Part shown: one piece after another, positions 57,261-64,000 of the stretch
Layout: each line of letters starts with the position of its first letter
Numbering within the stretch: position 1 is the first letter of the stretch
Assembly (NCBI RefSeq): GCF_902652685.1
Contig: NZ_CACRUY010000002.1
Location: 186,001-250,000, forward strand
Origin: Mycobacterium sp. Marseille-P9652
GTDB lineage: Bacteria; Actinomycetota; Actinomycetes; Mycobacteriales; Mycobacteriaceae
DNA length: 64,000 nucleotides
Direction: 5' to 3'
The notes under the pieces: model-generated
Seen by the model: only the letters and a program-made list of their open reading frames with translations
What the model was told of the DNA's origin: nothing
The model's database searches: none
Program-made: the position numbers and the translations under genes

Positions 57261-57292
57261 GGCGCCTTTCTATCGAGCAGACACGTAGCGCG

Positions 57293-57363
57293 AGCGGGCG
57301 ACGGGAATCGAACCCGCGTAGCTAGTTTGGAAGACTAGGGCTCTACCATTGAGCTACGCCCGC
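57293..57363 (-). tRNA. tRNA-Gly (anticodon UCC)
   Basis: A 71-nt cloverleaf: acceptor GCGGGCG/CGCCCGC, D arm GCUC...GAGC, anticodon loop CUUCCAA, T arm CGGGUUCGAUUCCCG, discriminator U, no encoded CCA. It is divergent from tRNA-Pro, with 155 bp between the two. Confidence 0.95.
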
Positions 57364-57518
57364 ATGTATTAGTCGAGCGTGACTGTAGCTGGCGACTCAG
57401 ATCAAATCTAATCGACGCGGTCCTGTGATCGCCCCGTGAGCGGGCACGAGCGGCCGGCGTCGGCGCCAAGCCGGTGGCCGACGCGATGATCGCGCGCCGT
57501 AGGATCGCGAGGTCAGTG

Positions 57519-57595
57519 CGGGGTGTAGCGCAGCTTGGTAGCGCATCCGCTTTGGGAGCGGAAGGCCGCAGGTTCAAATCCTGTCACCCCGACCA
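57519..57595 (+). tRNA. tRNA-Pro (anticodon UGG)
   Basis: A 77-nt tRNA with acceptor CGGGGUG/CACCCCG, anticodon loop UUUGGGA between UCCGC/GCGGA stems, T loop UUCAAAU and an encoded 3' CCA. It precedes tig by 53 bp. Confidence 0.96.
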
Positions 57596-57648
57596 GGACA
57601 GCGCGGCCCGCGCCGCAGACACGAGAACCGACGATCGAGGAGCCACCC

Positions 57649-59094
57649 GTGAAGAGCAGCGTCGAGCAGTTGAGCCCCACCCGGGTGCGGATCAACGTGG
57701 AGGTGCCGTTCACCGAACTCGAACCCGATTTCCAGCGCGCCTACAAGGAGCTGGCCAAGCAGGTGCGGCTGCCCGGGTTCCGGCCCGGCAAGGCGCCGGC
57801 GAAGTTGCTGGAGGCCCGCATCGGCAAGGAGGCGATGCTCGACCAGGTCGTCAACGAGGCCCTGCCCGCCCGGTACGGGCAGGCGGTGGCCCAAACGGCG
57901 GTCCATCCGATCGGCCAGCCCGACATCGAGGTCACCAAGAAGGAGTACGGGCAGGAACTGGCCTTCACCGCCGAGGTCGACGTCCGCCCCAAGATCGTCT
58001 TCCCGCCGCTGAGCGAGCTGAAGGTCACCGTCGACCCGATCGAGGTCGGCGACGACGACGTCGAGGCCGAGCTGCGCTCCCTGCGCGAGCGGTTCGGGAC
58101 CCTCACCGGAGTCGACCGGGCGGTGGCCGACGGCGACTTCGTCTCGATCGACCTGTCGGCCACCGTCGACGGCGAGGAGGTGCCGGGCGCGGCCGCGCAG
58201 GGACTGTCCCACGAGGTCGGCTCCGGGCGGCTCATCGAGGGCCTCGACGAGGCGCTGATCGGGCTCTCCGTCGACGAGTCGCGCGAGTTCACCGCGAAGC
58301 TGGCGACCGGTGAGCACGCCGGGCGCGACGCCCAGGTGACCGTCACGGTCCGATCGGTCAAGGAGCGCGAACTGCCGGAAGCCGACGACGAGTTCGCGCA
58401 ACTGGCAAGCGAATTCGACACGATCGACGAGCTGCGGTCGAACCTGCGCGAGCAGGTGGCGCGCGTCAAGCGCGGCCAGCAGGCCGAGCAGATTCGCGAC
58501 GCCACCATCGATGCCCTGCTCGAGCGGGTCGAGGTGCCGCTGCCGGAGGCCATCGTCGACGCCCAGGTCGACAGCGCCCTGCACAACGCGCTGCACAGCG
58601 TGAACCACGACGAGGCCAAGCTGGAAGAGGCGCTCGCCGGGCAGGGCAAGTCGCGCGAGGAGTTCGAGACCGAGACCCGCGAGGCGGCGGAGACCGACGT
58701 CCGCAGGCAGCTGCTTCTCGACGCGCTGGCCGACGAGCTGCAGGTCCAGGTGGGCCAGGAGGACCTGACCGAGCGGTTGCTGATGACGTCGCGGCAGTAC
58801 GGGATCGAGCCGCAACAGCTGTTCGGCTATCTGCAGGAGAACAACCAGTTGCCGGCCATGGTCGCCGACGTGCGGCGCGGCCTGGCCATCGCCGCGGCCG
58901 TCGAATCGGCGACGGTCACCGACGCCGAGGGCAACACCGTCGACACGAGCGAGTTCTTCGGCAGGCGCGGCGGCATCGACGAGGAGGCCGCCCAGGAGAC
59001 CGATGACGAGGCCGCCGAAGACGAGGACGAAGCGGCCGAGGACGCCTCCGAAGAGGCTCCCGCAGAGACAGAGGCATCGGGCGCGGCCGAGTGA
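57649..59094 (+). CDS. tig: Trigger factor (ribosome-bound chaperone, PPIase)
   Basis: A 481-residue trigger factor: N-terminal ribosome-binding domain with the [10 protein letters not shown] signature (residues ~43-52), a central FKBP-type PPIase domain ([20 protein letters not shown]) and a C-terminal helical arm domain. A ~45-residue Glu/Asp/Ala tail follows. GAGGAG precedes the GTG. It protects nascent chains and stands in front of the Clp genes, as in most bacteria. Confidence 0.96.
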   Translation: MKSSVEQLSPTRVRINVEVPFTELEPDFQRAYKELAKQVRLPGFRPGKAPAKLLEARIGKEAMLDQVVNEALPARYGQAVAQTAVHPIGQPDIEVTKKEYGQELAFTAEVDVRPKIVFPPLSELKVTVDPIEVGDDDVEAELRSLRERFGTLTGVDRAVADGDFVSIDLSATVDGEEVPGAAAQGLSHEVGSGRLIEGLDEALIGLSVDESREFTAKLATGEHAGRDAQVTVTVRSVKERELPEADDEFAQLASEFDTIDELRSNLREQVARVKRGQQAEQIRDATIDALLERVEVPLPEAIVDAQVDSALHNALHSVNHDEAKLEEALAGQGKSREEFETETREAAETDVRRQLLLDALADELQVQVGQEDLTERLLMTSRQYGIEPQQLFGYLQENNQLPAMVADVRRGLAIAAAVESATVTDAEGNTVDTSEFFGRRGGIDEEAAQETDDEAAEDEDEAAEDASEEAPAETEASGAAE

Positions 59095-59102
59095 CGGCCA
59101 GC

Positions 59103-59119
59103 TAACGCTCTCAGCGAAC
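59103..59119. promoter_or_regulatory. Candidate ClgR box upstream of clpP1P2
   Basis: TAACGCTCTCAGCGAAC has the CGC-N5-GCG form of actinobacterial ClgR sites, with one or two departures from the published consensus. It lies 92 bp before clpP1. ClgR activates clpP1P2 in mycobacteria. A TAGGGT -10-like element follows near 59167. Confidence 0.45.
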
Positions 59120-59210
59120 GGGGCCGTTTCGGGGGGAGCGCGGACCGCCAAACCCCCGGCCGTTGGCTAGGGTCGGACCATAGGAACTCGAGAAAGCAGG
59201 TAACCCAGTC

Positions 59211-59810
59211 GTGACTGACATGCGTTCGCCCTCGCAGGGTCTCACCCTCACGGACTCGGTCTATGAGCGCTTGCTCTCCGAGCGCATCATCTTCCTGGGT
59301 TCGGAGGTCAACGACGACGTCGCCAATCGGCTGTGCGCGCAGATTCTGCTGCTGGCCGCCGAGGACGCCGATAAGGACATCTCGCTCTACATCAATTCGC
59401 CGGGTGGCTCGATCAGCGCCGGCATGGCGATCTACGACACCATGGTGCTGGCGCCGTGCGACATCGCCACCTACGCGATGGGCATGGCCGCCTCGATGGG
59501 CGAGTTCCTCCTGGCGGCGGGCACCAAGGGGAAGCGCTACGCGCTGCCGCACGCCCGCATCCTGATGCACCAGCCGCTGGGCGGGGTCACCGGCAGCGCG
59601 GCCGACATCGCGATCCAGGCCGAGCAGTTCCACGTCATCAAGAAGGAGATGTTCCGGCTCAACGCCGAGTTCACCGGGCAATCGATCGAGCGCATCGAGG
59701 CCGACTCCGACCGCGACCGCTGGTTCACCGCCCAGGAGGCCCTGGAATACGGGTTCGTCGACCACATCATCACCCGCGCCGCCACCATCACCAACGGAGA
59801 AGCACAGTGA
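59211..59810 (+). CDS. clpP1: ATP-dependent Clp protease proteolytic subunit 1
   Basis: A 199-residue ClpP. Catalytic Ser95 is in MAASMGEF and His120 in RILMHQP, with the Asp in the DRWFTAQEA region. In mycobacteria ClpP1 forms a mixed ClpP1P2 tetradecamer that is essential and needs ClpX or ClpC1. GTG start; its stop overlaps the clpP2 GTG. Confidence 0.96.
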   Translation: MTDMRSPSQGLTLTDSVYERLLSERIIFLGSEVNDDVANRLCAQILLLAAEDADKDISLYINSPGGSISAGMAIYDTMVLAPCDIATYAMGMAASMGEFLLAAGTKGKRYALPHARILMHQPLGGVTGSAADIAIQAEQFHVIKKEMFRLNAEFTGQSIERIEADSDRDRWFTAQEALEYGFVDHIITRAATITNGEAQ

Positions 59811-60451
59811 ACCCTCTCGACCCCCGACTCCAGCCCCAGGCGCGCTACATCCTGCCGTCGTTCATCGAGCACTCCAGCTTCGGCGTCAAGGAATCCAACC
59901 CCTACAACAAGCTGTTCGAGGAGCGCATCATCTTCCTCGGCGTGCAGGTGGACGACGCGTCGGCGAACGACATCATGGCCCAGCTGCTGGTGCTGGAGTC
60001 GCTGGACCCCGACCGCGACATCACCATGTACATCAACTCCCCGGGCGGCGGGTTCACCTCGCTGATGGCGATCTACGACACCATGCAATACGTGCGCGCC
60101 GACATCCAGACCGTCTGCCTCGGCCAGGCCGCCTCGGCGGCGGCCGTGCTGCTGGCCGCCGGCACGCCGGGCAAGCGGATGGCGCTGCCCAACGCGCGCG
60201 TGCTCATTCACCAGCCGTCGCTGTCGGGCGTCATCCAGGGCCAGTTCTCCGACCTGGAGATCCAGGCCGCCGAGATCGAGCGCATGCGCACGCTGATGGA
60301 GACCACGCTGGCCCGCCACACCGGCAAGGACGCGGCGACGATCCGCAAGGACACCGACCGCGACAAGATCCTGACCGCCGAGGACGCCAAGGACTACGGG
60401 ATCATCGACACCGTCCTCGAATACCGGAAGCTGTCCGCGCAGACGGTGTGA
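59807..60451 (+). CDS. clpP2: ATP-dependent Clp protease proteolytic subunit 2
   Basis: A 214-residue ClpP, the length of M. tuberculosis ClpP2. The catalytic residues are Ser110 in GQAASAAAV and His135 in RVLIHQP. It forms the second ring of the ClpP1P2 protease, the face that docks the ATPase. GTGA overlap with clpP1 points to equal, coupled synthesis. Confidence 0.96.
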   Translation: MNPLDPRLQPQARYILPSFIEHSSFGVKESNPYNKLFEERIIFLGVQVDDASANDIMAQLLVLESLDPDRDITMYINSPGGGFTSLMAIYDTMQYVRADIQTVCLGQAASAAAVLLAAGTPGKRMALPNARVLIHQPSLSGVIQGQFSDLEIQAAEIERMRTLMETTLARHTGKDAATIRKDTDRDKILTAEDAKDYGIIDTVLEYRKLSAQTV

Positions 60452-60471
60452 CCCCGTCGCCGAGAGTGCAC

Positions 60472-61380
60472 TCAGTGCGAGTTTTCGGTTGATTTCTCGC
60501 CGTCACTACACACTCGGCGAATCGCCGCGATGTCGGCCGGTCCCACCCGGCAGCACCCGCCGATGATCCGGGCCCCCGCCGCCGCCCACTGCACGGCGAG
60601 GTCGGGGGAGAACCGCCGCGGGCCGACCCAGCCGCCCCCAGCCCAGCGCTCACCGCTGTTCGGATAGACGATCACCGGCTTCCCGGCGGCCGCTGCGAGC
60701 TCGATGGCGGGCAGCACGTCCTCGGGGGCGCAGCAGTTGACCCCGACGGCGACGATCTCGGGCACCCCGGCCGCCACGGCGAACGCGTCGGCGAGCGCGT
60801 GCCCGGTGCGTGTACGGCCTCCCTCGATCGTGTAGCTCAGCCACGCCGGCACGCCCACCGAGCGGACCACGCCGACGAGCGCCTCGGCCTCGTTGACGTC
60901 GGGGACCGTCTCGATGGCGAGGACGTCGGCGCCGGCGTCGGCCAGGATCTCGAGACGGGGCCGGTGCCAGCACTCCAGGGCGGCGACGGACAGGCCGTAG
61001 CGCCCGCGGTACTCCGACCCGTCGGCCAGCGCCGCGCCGTACGGTCCGACCGACGCGGCGACGCTCAGGCCCGCCCCACCCACCTCCTCGCGCGCCGTCT
61101 TCGCCAGCTCGACGCTGCGGCGCAGCAGCGTGGCGGCTCCGGTCCGGTCGATTCCGCGGGCGGCGAAACCGTCGAACGAGGCCTGGTAGCTCGCCGTCGT
61201 GGCGATCGCGGCCCCCGCGCGGAAGTACGCGGCATGCACCGCGACGATCTCCCGCGGCGCGTCCACGAGGAGCCTCGCCGACCACAGCGGGTCGGAAAGG
61301 TCGTGGCCGCGGGCCTCCAGCTCGCTGGCCAGCCCGCCGTCGCTGACGACCACCGAATCTTCGGGGAAAGCCGACCTCAT
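60472..61380 (-). CDS. mmuM: Homocysteine S-methyltransferase
   Basis: A 302-residue zinc-dependent methyltransferase, the length of M. tuberculosis MmuM. The zinc ligands are Cys in GVNCCAPEDV and the pair in GGCCRVGPADI. It methylates homocysteine from S-methylmethionine. In H37Rv the MFS gene Rv2459 lies between it and clpP2; that gene is missing here. A TACAGT element 6 nt upstream of the ATG suggests a leaderless transcript. Confidence 0.94.
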   Translation of the reverse strand: MRSAFPEDSVVVSDGGLASELEARGHDLSDPLWSARLLVDAPREIVAVHAAYFRAGAAIATTASYQASFDGFAARGIDRTGAATLLRRSVELAKTAREEVGGAGLSVAASVGPYGAALADGSEYRGRYGLSVAALECWHRPRLEILADAGADVLAIETVPDVNEAEALVGVVRSVGVPAWLSYTIEGGRTRTGHALADAFAVAAGVPEIVAVGVNCCAPEDVLPAIELAAAAGKPVIVYPNSGERWAGGGWVGPRRFSPDLAVQWAAAGARIIGGCCRVGPADIAAIRRVCSDGEKSTENSH

Positions 61381-61386
61381 GCCGCC

Positions 61387-61392
61387 ACTGTA
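61387..61392 (-). promoter_or_regulatory. TANNNT -10 element, leaderless mmuM start
   Basis: On the reverse strand TACAGT ends 6 nt before the mmuM ATG. No ribosome site intervenes. Confidence 0.45.
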
Positions 61393-61692
61393 GGGTGATT
61401 GAGGGTGCCGGCCCGGGGCCTTGCGGCCGGGATTCGAGGGGCGCACCGGCCTCGGTCGGGTAACGACCGCGACACGCCAGAGACACGCAATGCGCGTCGA
61501 ACGCGAGTGCCGGGCGCCGTATGGCTATATGTTTCACACGGAAGAGGCATGAAGTCCCGCGACCAGCAGTGAATATCAACGGCGCGATTCGGTGTTAATG
61601 GTCGCGTCCGGCCCGATCCAGCGGGTAGCGTCGGGGGATACATGCGGGGATCAGCACGACGAACGGCGAACAGGAAGTAGGCCCTACGCACC
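61393..61692. other. Divergent mmuM/clpX intergenic region
   Basis: About 300 bp with no supported gene. It should hold the clpX promoter; AGGAAGTAGG at 61671-61680 is the likely clpX ribosome site. No clear operator or hairpin was recognised. Confidence 0.5.
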
Positions 61693-62973
61693 ATGGCGCG
61701 CATCGGAGACGGCGGTGACCTGCTGAAATGCTCGTTCTGCGGGAAGAGCCAGAAGCAGGTCAAGAAACTCATTGCTGGCCCCGGTGTGTACATCTGCGAT
61801 GAGTGCATCGACCTCTGCAACGAGATCATCGAAGAGGAGCTGGCCGACGCCGACGACGTCAAGCTCGACGAGCTGCCCAAGCCCGTCGAGATCCGGGAGT
61901 TCCTCGAGGGCTACGTCATCGGGCAGGACACCGCCAAGCGGACGCTGGCAGTCGCGGTCTACAACCACTACAAGCGAATTCAGGCCGGCGAGAAGAGCCG
62001 CGACTCCCGGCACGAGCCGGTCGAGCTGACCAAGTCCAACATCCTGATGCTCGGGCCGACCGGCTGCGGCAAGACCTACCTGGCCCAGACGCTGGCCAAG
62101 ATGCTCAACGTGCCGTTCGCCATCGCCGACGCCACCGCGCTCACCGAGGCGGGCTACGTCGGCGAGGACGTCGAGAACATTCTGCTCAAGCTGATCCAGG
62201 CCGCCGATTACGACGTCAAGCGCGCCGAGACCGGCATTATCTACATCGACGAGGTCGACAAGATCGCCCGCAAGAGCGAGAACCCGTCGATCACGCGCGA
62301 CGTCTCCGGTGAGGGCGTCCAGCAGGCCCTGCTGAAGATCCTCGAGGGCACCCAGGCGTCGGTTCCCCCGCAGGGCGGCCGTAAGCACCCGCATCAGGAA
62401 TTCATCCAGATCGACACCACCAACGTGCTGTTCATCGTCGCGGGTGCGTTCGCCGGCCTCGAGAAGATCATCTACGAGCGGGTCGGCAAGCGCGGCCTGG
62501 GCTTCGGCGCCGAGGTGCGGTCCAAGGCCGAGATCGACACCACCGACCACTTCGCCGAGGTCATGCCCGAGGACCTGATCAAGTTCGGGCTGATCCCCGA
62601 GTTCATCGGCCGGCTCCCGGTGGTCGCCTCGGTGACCAACCTGGACAAGGAGTCGCTGGTCAAGATCCTGTCCGAGCCCAAGAACGCCCTGGTCAAGCAG
62701 TACACCCGCCTCTTCGAGATGGACGGCGTCGAGCTCGAGTTCAGCGACGACGCCCTCGAGGCAATCGCCGACCAGGCGATCCACCGCGGCACGGGCGCCC
62801 GCGGGCTGCGCGCAATCATGGAAGAAGTGCTGCTTCCGGTCATGTACGACATCCCGAGCCGCGACGACGTCGCCAAGGTTGTCGTCACCAAGGAGACCGT
62901 GCAGGACAACGTGCTTCCGACGATCGTGCCGCGCAAGCCGTCGCGCGCCGAGCGGCGCGACAAGACCGCCTAG
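61693..62973 (+). CDS. clpX: ATP-dependent Clp protease ATP-binding subunit ClpX
   Basis: A 426-residue AAA+ unfoldase. It has an N-terminal C4 zinc finger (CSFC...CDEC), Walker A GPTGCGKT, Walker [12 protein letters not shown], a pore-loop region and a ClpP-docking loop near the IGF position, here GLGF. It recognises and unfolds substrates for ClpP1P2. It is separated from clpP1P2 by the oppositely oriented mmuM, as in other mycobacteria. Confidence 0.97.
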   Translation: MARIGDGGDLLKCSFCGKSQKQVKKLIAGPGVYICDECIDLCNEIIEEELADADDVKLDELPKPVEIREFLEGYVIGQDTAKRTLAVAVYNHYKRIQAGEKSRDSRHEPVELTKSNILMLGPTGCGKTYLAQTLAKMLNVPFAIADATALTEAGYVGEDVENILLKLIQAADYDVKRAETGIIYIDEVDKIARKSENPSITRDVSGEGVQQALLKILEGTQASVPPQGGRKHPHQEFIQIDTTNVLFIVAGAFAGLEKIIYERVGKRGLGFGAEVRSKAEIDTTDHFAEVMPEDLIKFGLIPEFIGRLPVVASVTNLDKESLVKILSEPKNALVKQYTRLFEMDGVELEFSDDALEAIADQAIHRGTGARGLRAIMEEVLLPVMYDIPSRDDVAKVVVTKETVQDNVLPTIVPRKPSRAERRDKTA

Positions 62974-63017
62974 CGCTCCACTTTTACTCACCAGTCGCGT
63001 GAGGGTATAGACCCCGC

Positions 63018-64000
63018 GTGACCGGGACCGTCGACCGCCCAACCGCGGTCTCACCCCGACTGACGCGCGCGCTGGACGCGGTCAACTTTCTGCTCGCCGA
63101 CGTCCGCGACGGGCTCGGCCCGTACCTGTCCATCTACCTCCTGCTGTCGCATCACTGGGACCAGGCCTCGATCGGCTTCGTCATGGCGGTCGGCGGGATC
63201 GGGGCGATCGTCGCCCAGGCCCCGGCCGGCGCGCTGGTGGACAGGACGACGGCCAAGCGGGCGCTCGTTGTGGTCGCCGCCCTGACCGTCACGGCCGGTT
63301 CCTTGGCCATGCCGTTGTTCCCAGGCTTTCGTGCGATCTCGGTGTTGCAGGCGCTCACCGGGATCGCGGGTTCACTGTTCGCGCCGGCGCTGGCCGCGAT
63401 CACGCTGGGGGTCGTCGGCCCCCGCCTGTTCTCCCGCCGCATCGGGCGCAACGAGTCGTTCAACCACGCCGGCAACGCGTCGGCCGCGGCCCTCACCGGC
63501 GGGCTGGCCTACTTCTGCGGGCCCGCGGTGGTGTTCTGGGTGCTGGCGGTCATGGCCGCCGGCAGCGTGATTGCGACGCTCCGAATTCCGGGCGGCGCGA
63601 TCGACCACGACGTCGCCTGCGGCATGGATCACGAGCGGGGGGAACCGCACCAGCAGCCGTCGCGGCTGGCGGTGCTGCTGCACAACCGGCGACTGATGAT
63701 CTTCGCCGCCACCGTCGTCGCGTTCCACGTCGCCAACGCCGCGATGCTGCCGCTGGTCGGCCAGCTCCTGGCGCTGCACAACAAGGACGTCGGGACGGCG
63801 CTGATGTCCGGCTGCATCGTCGCCGCGCAGGTGGTGATGGTTCCCGTGGCCTACCTCGCCGGGGCCAAGGCGGACACGTGGGGCCGCAAGCCGATCTTTC
63901 TGGCCGCGTTCGCCGTGCTGGCCGCCCGCGGCTTCCTCTACACGGTGTCCGGCAACTCCTACTGGCTGGTCGGCGTCCAGTTGCTGGACGGTGTCGGCGC
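63018..64000 (+). CDS. MFS transporter, Rv2456c-like (3' end outside window)
   Basis: The first 327 residues of a major facilitator transporter. A GTG start lies 45 bp after clpX, with TATAGA 6 nt upstream as a possible leaderless -10. Some nine hydrophobic helices are visible, with the loop 2-3 motif GALVDRTTAKRAL and the loop 8-9 motif GAKADTWGRKPIF, both typical MFS gates. A central histidine-bearing loop (HDVACGMDHERGEPHQQ) separates the two halves. Substrate unknown. Confidence 0.88.
   Translation, partial: MTGTVDRPTAVSPRLTRALDAVNFLLADVRDGLGPYLSIYLLLSHHWDQASIGFVMAVGGIGAIVAQAPAGALVDRTTAKRALVVVAALTVTAGSLAMPLFPGFRAISVLQALTGIAGSLFAPALAAITLGVVGPRLFSRRIGRNESFNHAGNASAAALTGGLAYFCGPAVVFWVLAVMAAGSVIATLRIPGGAIDHDVACGMDHERGEPHQQPSRLAVLLHNRRLMIFAATVVAFHVANAAMLPLVGQLLALHNKDVGTALMSGCIVAAQVVMVPVAYLAGAKADTWGRKPIFLAAFAVLAARGFLYTVSGNSYWLVGVQLLDGVG

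Overview
The window is high-GC actinobacterial DNA. Its gene content and order match the Mycobacterium tuberculosis H37Rv segment Rv2507 to Rv2456c, read in inverted orientation. The proteins, the mycolic-lineage families (PlsB2, wax-ester-synthase-like Tgs, ClpP1/ClpP2, mycothiol-linked Rv2466c) and the many leaderless-type starts point to a slow-growing Mycobacterium, plausibly of the M. avium complex. The species cannot be fixed by eye. Gene names and Rv numbers come from recalled family resemblance and synteny; no database was searched.

Region 1 (1-8.8 kb): a truncated proline-rich membrane protein, then a TetR regulator (BkaR-like) divergent from a tightly coupled seven-gene catabolic operon, scoA-scoB-accD1-accA1-fadE19-maoC-citE. 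Together these can take isovaleryl-CoA through 3-methylcrotonyl-, 3-methylglutaconyl- and HMG-CoA to acetyl-CoA and acetoacetate/acetoacetyl-CoA. A perfect 8+8 bp inverted repeat sits in the divergent promoter. The fadD35 and bkdABC genes that accompany this operon in H37Rv are not seen here.

Region 2 (8.9-29.1 kb): an accessory block between an echA14-like crotonase and a tRNA-Arg/lipQ boundary. Its centre is a 3225-residue megasynthase that joins a fatty acyl-AMP ligase, a fully reducing methylmalonyl-type PKS module and a C-terminal HxxxD acyltransferase in one chain. Around it are a bicovalent-type FAD oxidase, an F420/deazaflavin-type protein, a TetR regulator, a cutinase, MtnA, a type II thioesterase, an orphan C-terminal domain of an alpha-oxoamine synthase, an MviN-like membrane pseudokinase without its flippase, and a ferric-reductase-like flavoprotein coupled to a cytochrome b5 protein.

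Region 3 (29.3-38.3 kb): the LipQ esterase, then a translationally coupled glycerolipid operon (Tgs-like acyltransferase, HAD-PlsC fusion, PlsB2), then a CopD-CtaG fusion. A YoeB/YefM toxin-antitoxin pair is inserted at 38.3-38.8 kb.

Region 4 (39-55.6 kb): conserved housekeeping genes: ssbB, ABC-F EttA, the large NAD-glutamate dehydrogenase, a hotdog thioesterase, Rv2474c, alpha-glucosidase, truncated haemoglobin O, HNH nuclease, a CtaJ-like/DUF5130 pair, PepN, the mycothiol-dependent reductase, RpiB and Nei2.

Region 5 (55.7-64 kb): a collagen-like secreted Gly/Pro protein, LipP, tRNA-Gly, tRNA-Pro, then the proteostasis cluster tig-clpP1-clpP2 and clpX, interrupted by mmuM on the opposite strand, and a truncated MFS transporter at the window edge. 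No CRISPR array, insertion sequence, integrase or rRNA was found.
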